DNA of 64,000 nt from Anadara kagoshimensis. Its lineage: Eukaryota; Mollusca; Bivalvia; Arcoida; Arcidae. The stretch lies in NCBI GenBank assembly GCA_021292105.1, contig CM037866.1:6842163-6906162 (forward strand), written 5' to 3'. Below are positions 62,060 through 64,000 of this stretch, piece after piece; the first letter of the stretch is position 1, and each line of letters opens with the position of its first letter. The notes under the pieces were generated by a model. That model worked only from the letters and a program-made list of their open reading frames with translations. It was not told the DNA's origin and did no database searches. The translations under genes were made by a program, and so were the position numbers.

Positions 62060-62880
62060 GCAGTATGAATTATTTTATTCCACCAATAATTGCAAGTATA
62101 AACTACACCTGTTTAACAGTTTATAACATCAGTATATAACTTTTTTGGATATTCAAATAGTTATGGCAGTTTATAATTTGTGCATCAGATCAGTGTGAAT
62201 TGTTTTATTTCATTGACCCAACCACCAATAAAAAAAGTTTGATTCATTCAACAAAGTTTTACATAACATCCCAACATTGGGTCACTCAATAAAACAGTAA
62301 ATACATCTTATGATATGTATGTCCCATGAAAGGTGTAAACTGTTTCATTTCACTGACCCAACCACTAAAGGAAAAATGGTGTAATTCATTCAATAAAGTT
62401 TTACATAACATCAAATTGATTCATGGTAATACACTAACATTTTAGGATGTGTGTGTCCCATGATCGATTTGTGTGTCCCATGATCAGTGTGAATTGTTTC
62501 ATTTCACTGACCCAACCACTAAGTTAGAATGGTGCAATTCATTTAACAATATGTTACATAAAATCACATCAAATCAGCTCATGCTCACATAATACCCCAG
62601 TAAATTTTACGATTTGTGTGTCTGATGATGGTGTGAATTGTTTTATTTCATCAACCCACCCACCCACCCACCCACCAAAGTACTTGACTTAATTTCAAAC
62701 CACCATAGATTCATTCAGTAATGTTTTACATAAAATCACATCAACTCATGCTCACATAATACCCCAATAAATTTTATGATTTGTGCGTGTCGGATGATGG
62801 TGTGAATTGTTTTATTTCATCATCCCACCCACCCACCAAAGTACTCGACTCAAACTCAAACTGCCATACTAATAAACCTG
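62060..62880. repeat. ~140-165-bp tandem repeats, about 6 units
   Basis: GTGTGAATTGTTTTATTTCA, GACCCAACCACCA and AAGTTTTACATAACATC recur. Later units gain a (CCCA)n microsatellite at about 62655-62675 and 62825-62838. Confidence 0.85.
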
Positions 62881-63295
62881 GGTAATTCAATATACATGTA
62901 ATATAAAATAAATAAAAATAGCAAGTACTTGTTATACTTATTTACTGGTCATTTTATGGTCAGTGTGACCAATGGTCAAGAAGTTAGTAGTAATTTGTAA
63001 GTAAAGGTCAGCTGGTCAAGTAAACAAACTGTGTAATAAATGATCCCTTTATATCTCATTGTTTACATTAACGGAGATACATAACAGGGAGAAGCCATTA
63101 TCTTTATAAGGTTATTAACCCCGCCGACTTTACAAAGTTACACAGAAATCGGGTAATAAAATAATAAATTGTCCACTGGAATGCTGCTATTCGGCCATAA
63201 CTGCTGTGAACAGTAAATACTTTCTTTTTTCATGTTTTGGAATCCAAGTTGCATAGCACCACAGCACGTTCACAAGGTTTGATAGCCACACTAAT

Positions 63296-63480
63296 ATCAC
63301 AGTAGCTCAGTTGGTAGAGCACATACATGATCACTATGTATAAGGGTGGTCAGGGGTTTGATCAAGGCTTGAACAAAGTTAGTGAATGTTCTTTTGCCAA
63401 AATCTCGGCATTTAGATAGGAAAGTTTAGGTCCTTCAGAAGAGATCTTAAAAATCAACGGCAAGCATGGCACAATAAAGT
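63296..63480 (+). mobile_element. tRNA-derived SINE, 3' truncated
   Basis: CAGTAGCTCAGTTGGTAGAG (A box) and GTCAGGGGTTTGATCAAGGC (eroded B box), then GAATGTTCTTTTGCCAAAAT and AACGGCAAGCATGGCACAAT of the 5441 family body; the usual tail is missing. Confidence 0.75.
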
Positions 63481-64000
63481 CTATGTTTCCATTCCTGGTA
63501 GCAAAAATCGACATTGGCTACTAATTTCTGAGGAAATCTTTCAAAAAGTATCCTATTTTAGCAAATTTGTGGAAAAACACTTTAAAAAGGACTATATTTT
63601 CACAAATTTTTGGAAATTTGGCTACTAATTATTTTAAATTTATGGAAACCTAGAATGTGCAGTGTAAACAGTAATGTCTGTAAAAATTACCAAATATATA
63701 GGTACCGGTGGTTCAATCCCTAAATGCACAATATTTCTTATTCAATCAAAACCTAAAAGCCACAATCAAAGAAGTCCATTAAATTTACAAGCAATTTGTG
63801 CCTCCTCCTCACTCCTTTATCCAGCCTGGCTCTTTCATCCAACATCTGCTAAATTCAGCAATTTGTTATACATGAAGAATTTTATATGCCTTTAGACATA
63901 TTTAAGCAATGTTTTACACTCATTAATAATCCAGCAACTAAATGGCCATTTTAACCATGTACACATCCCAGACTTGTTTATGTTCTATGTAACTGTGTTT

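Noticed and set aside
63299-63372. Possible tRNA gene (TAGCTCAGTTGGTAGAG)
   Set aside because: B box is eroded and the following sequence is the body of the common SINE family.

Overview
This is eukaryotic nuclear DNA, most likely from a mollusc and probably a bivalve. It is AT-rich, coding sequence is split into short exons with GT/AG introns, and the rest is packed with tRNA-derived SINEs, short inverted-repeat DNA transposons and ~150-bp tandem-core elements that resemble the 'pearl'-type elements known from bivalves. The species call is an inference. No bacterial-style gene, operon, rRNA or CRISPR array is present.

The one substantial gene is a roundabout (Robo) axon-guidance receptor on the minus strand. 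Twenty-one exons between 58009 and 28907 join in a single continuous frame (all split codons agree) and give about 1,512 residues: five Ig domains, three fibronectin type III (FN3) domains, one membrane span, then a cytoplasmic tail with the CC0/CC1 tyrosine motifs (PYATT), the CC2 motif (LPPPP), a serine-rich block ending in an S-D-G-S-F motif, and a C-terminal basic/proline region. The signal-peptide exon (expected beyond 58009, probably outside the window) and the last exon (expected left of 28907) are not identified with confidence.

The left 28 kb is intergenic. It holds, in order: pearl-like tandem-core elements (1-2861); a 770-bp TACTGTAAA element; a hAT-like element (4525-5273); SINEs; a 75-bp minisatellite (7270-7715); a pyrimidine-rich block interrupted by a pearl-like element that itself contains a 1,761-bp hAT-like element carrying a 517-bp element (7840-12950); two decayed copies of one exon of an M1-family zinc aminopeptidase (13845-14341, plus strand); an element-in-element stack (15425-16983); a SINE-tail minisatellite (17040-18130); and a 2.5-kb inverted-repeat element with a pearl-like element inside (20710-23209). 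The rest up to 28.9 kb is AT-rich sequence that may include the receptor's 3' end.

The introns of the receptor carry further SINEs and small DNA elements. The most notable is a 138-bp tandem duplication across the 5' edge of the second FN3 exon, which creates a second splice acceptor in the same open frame. The region right of 58009 holds only repeats and minisatellites as far as I can see.
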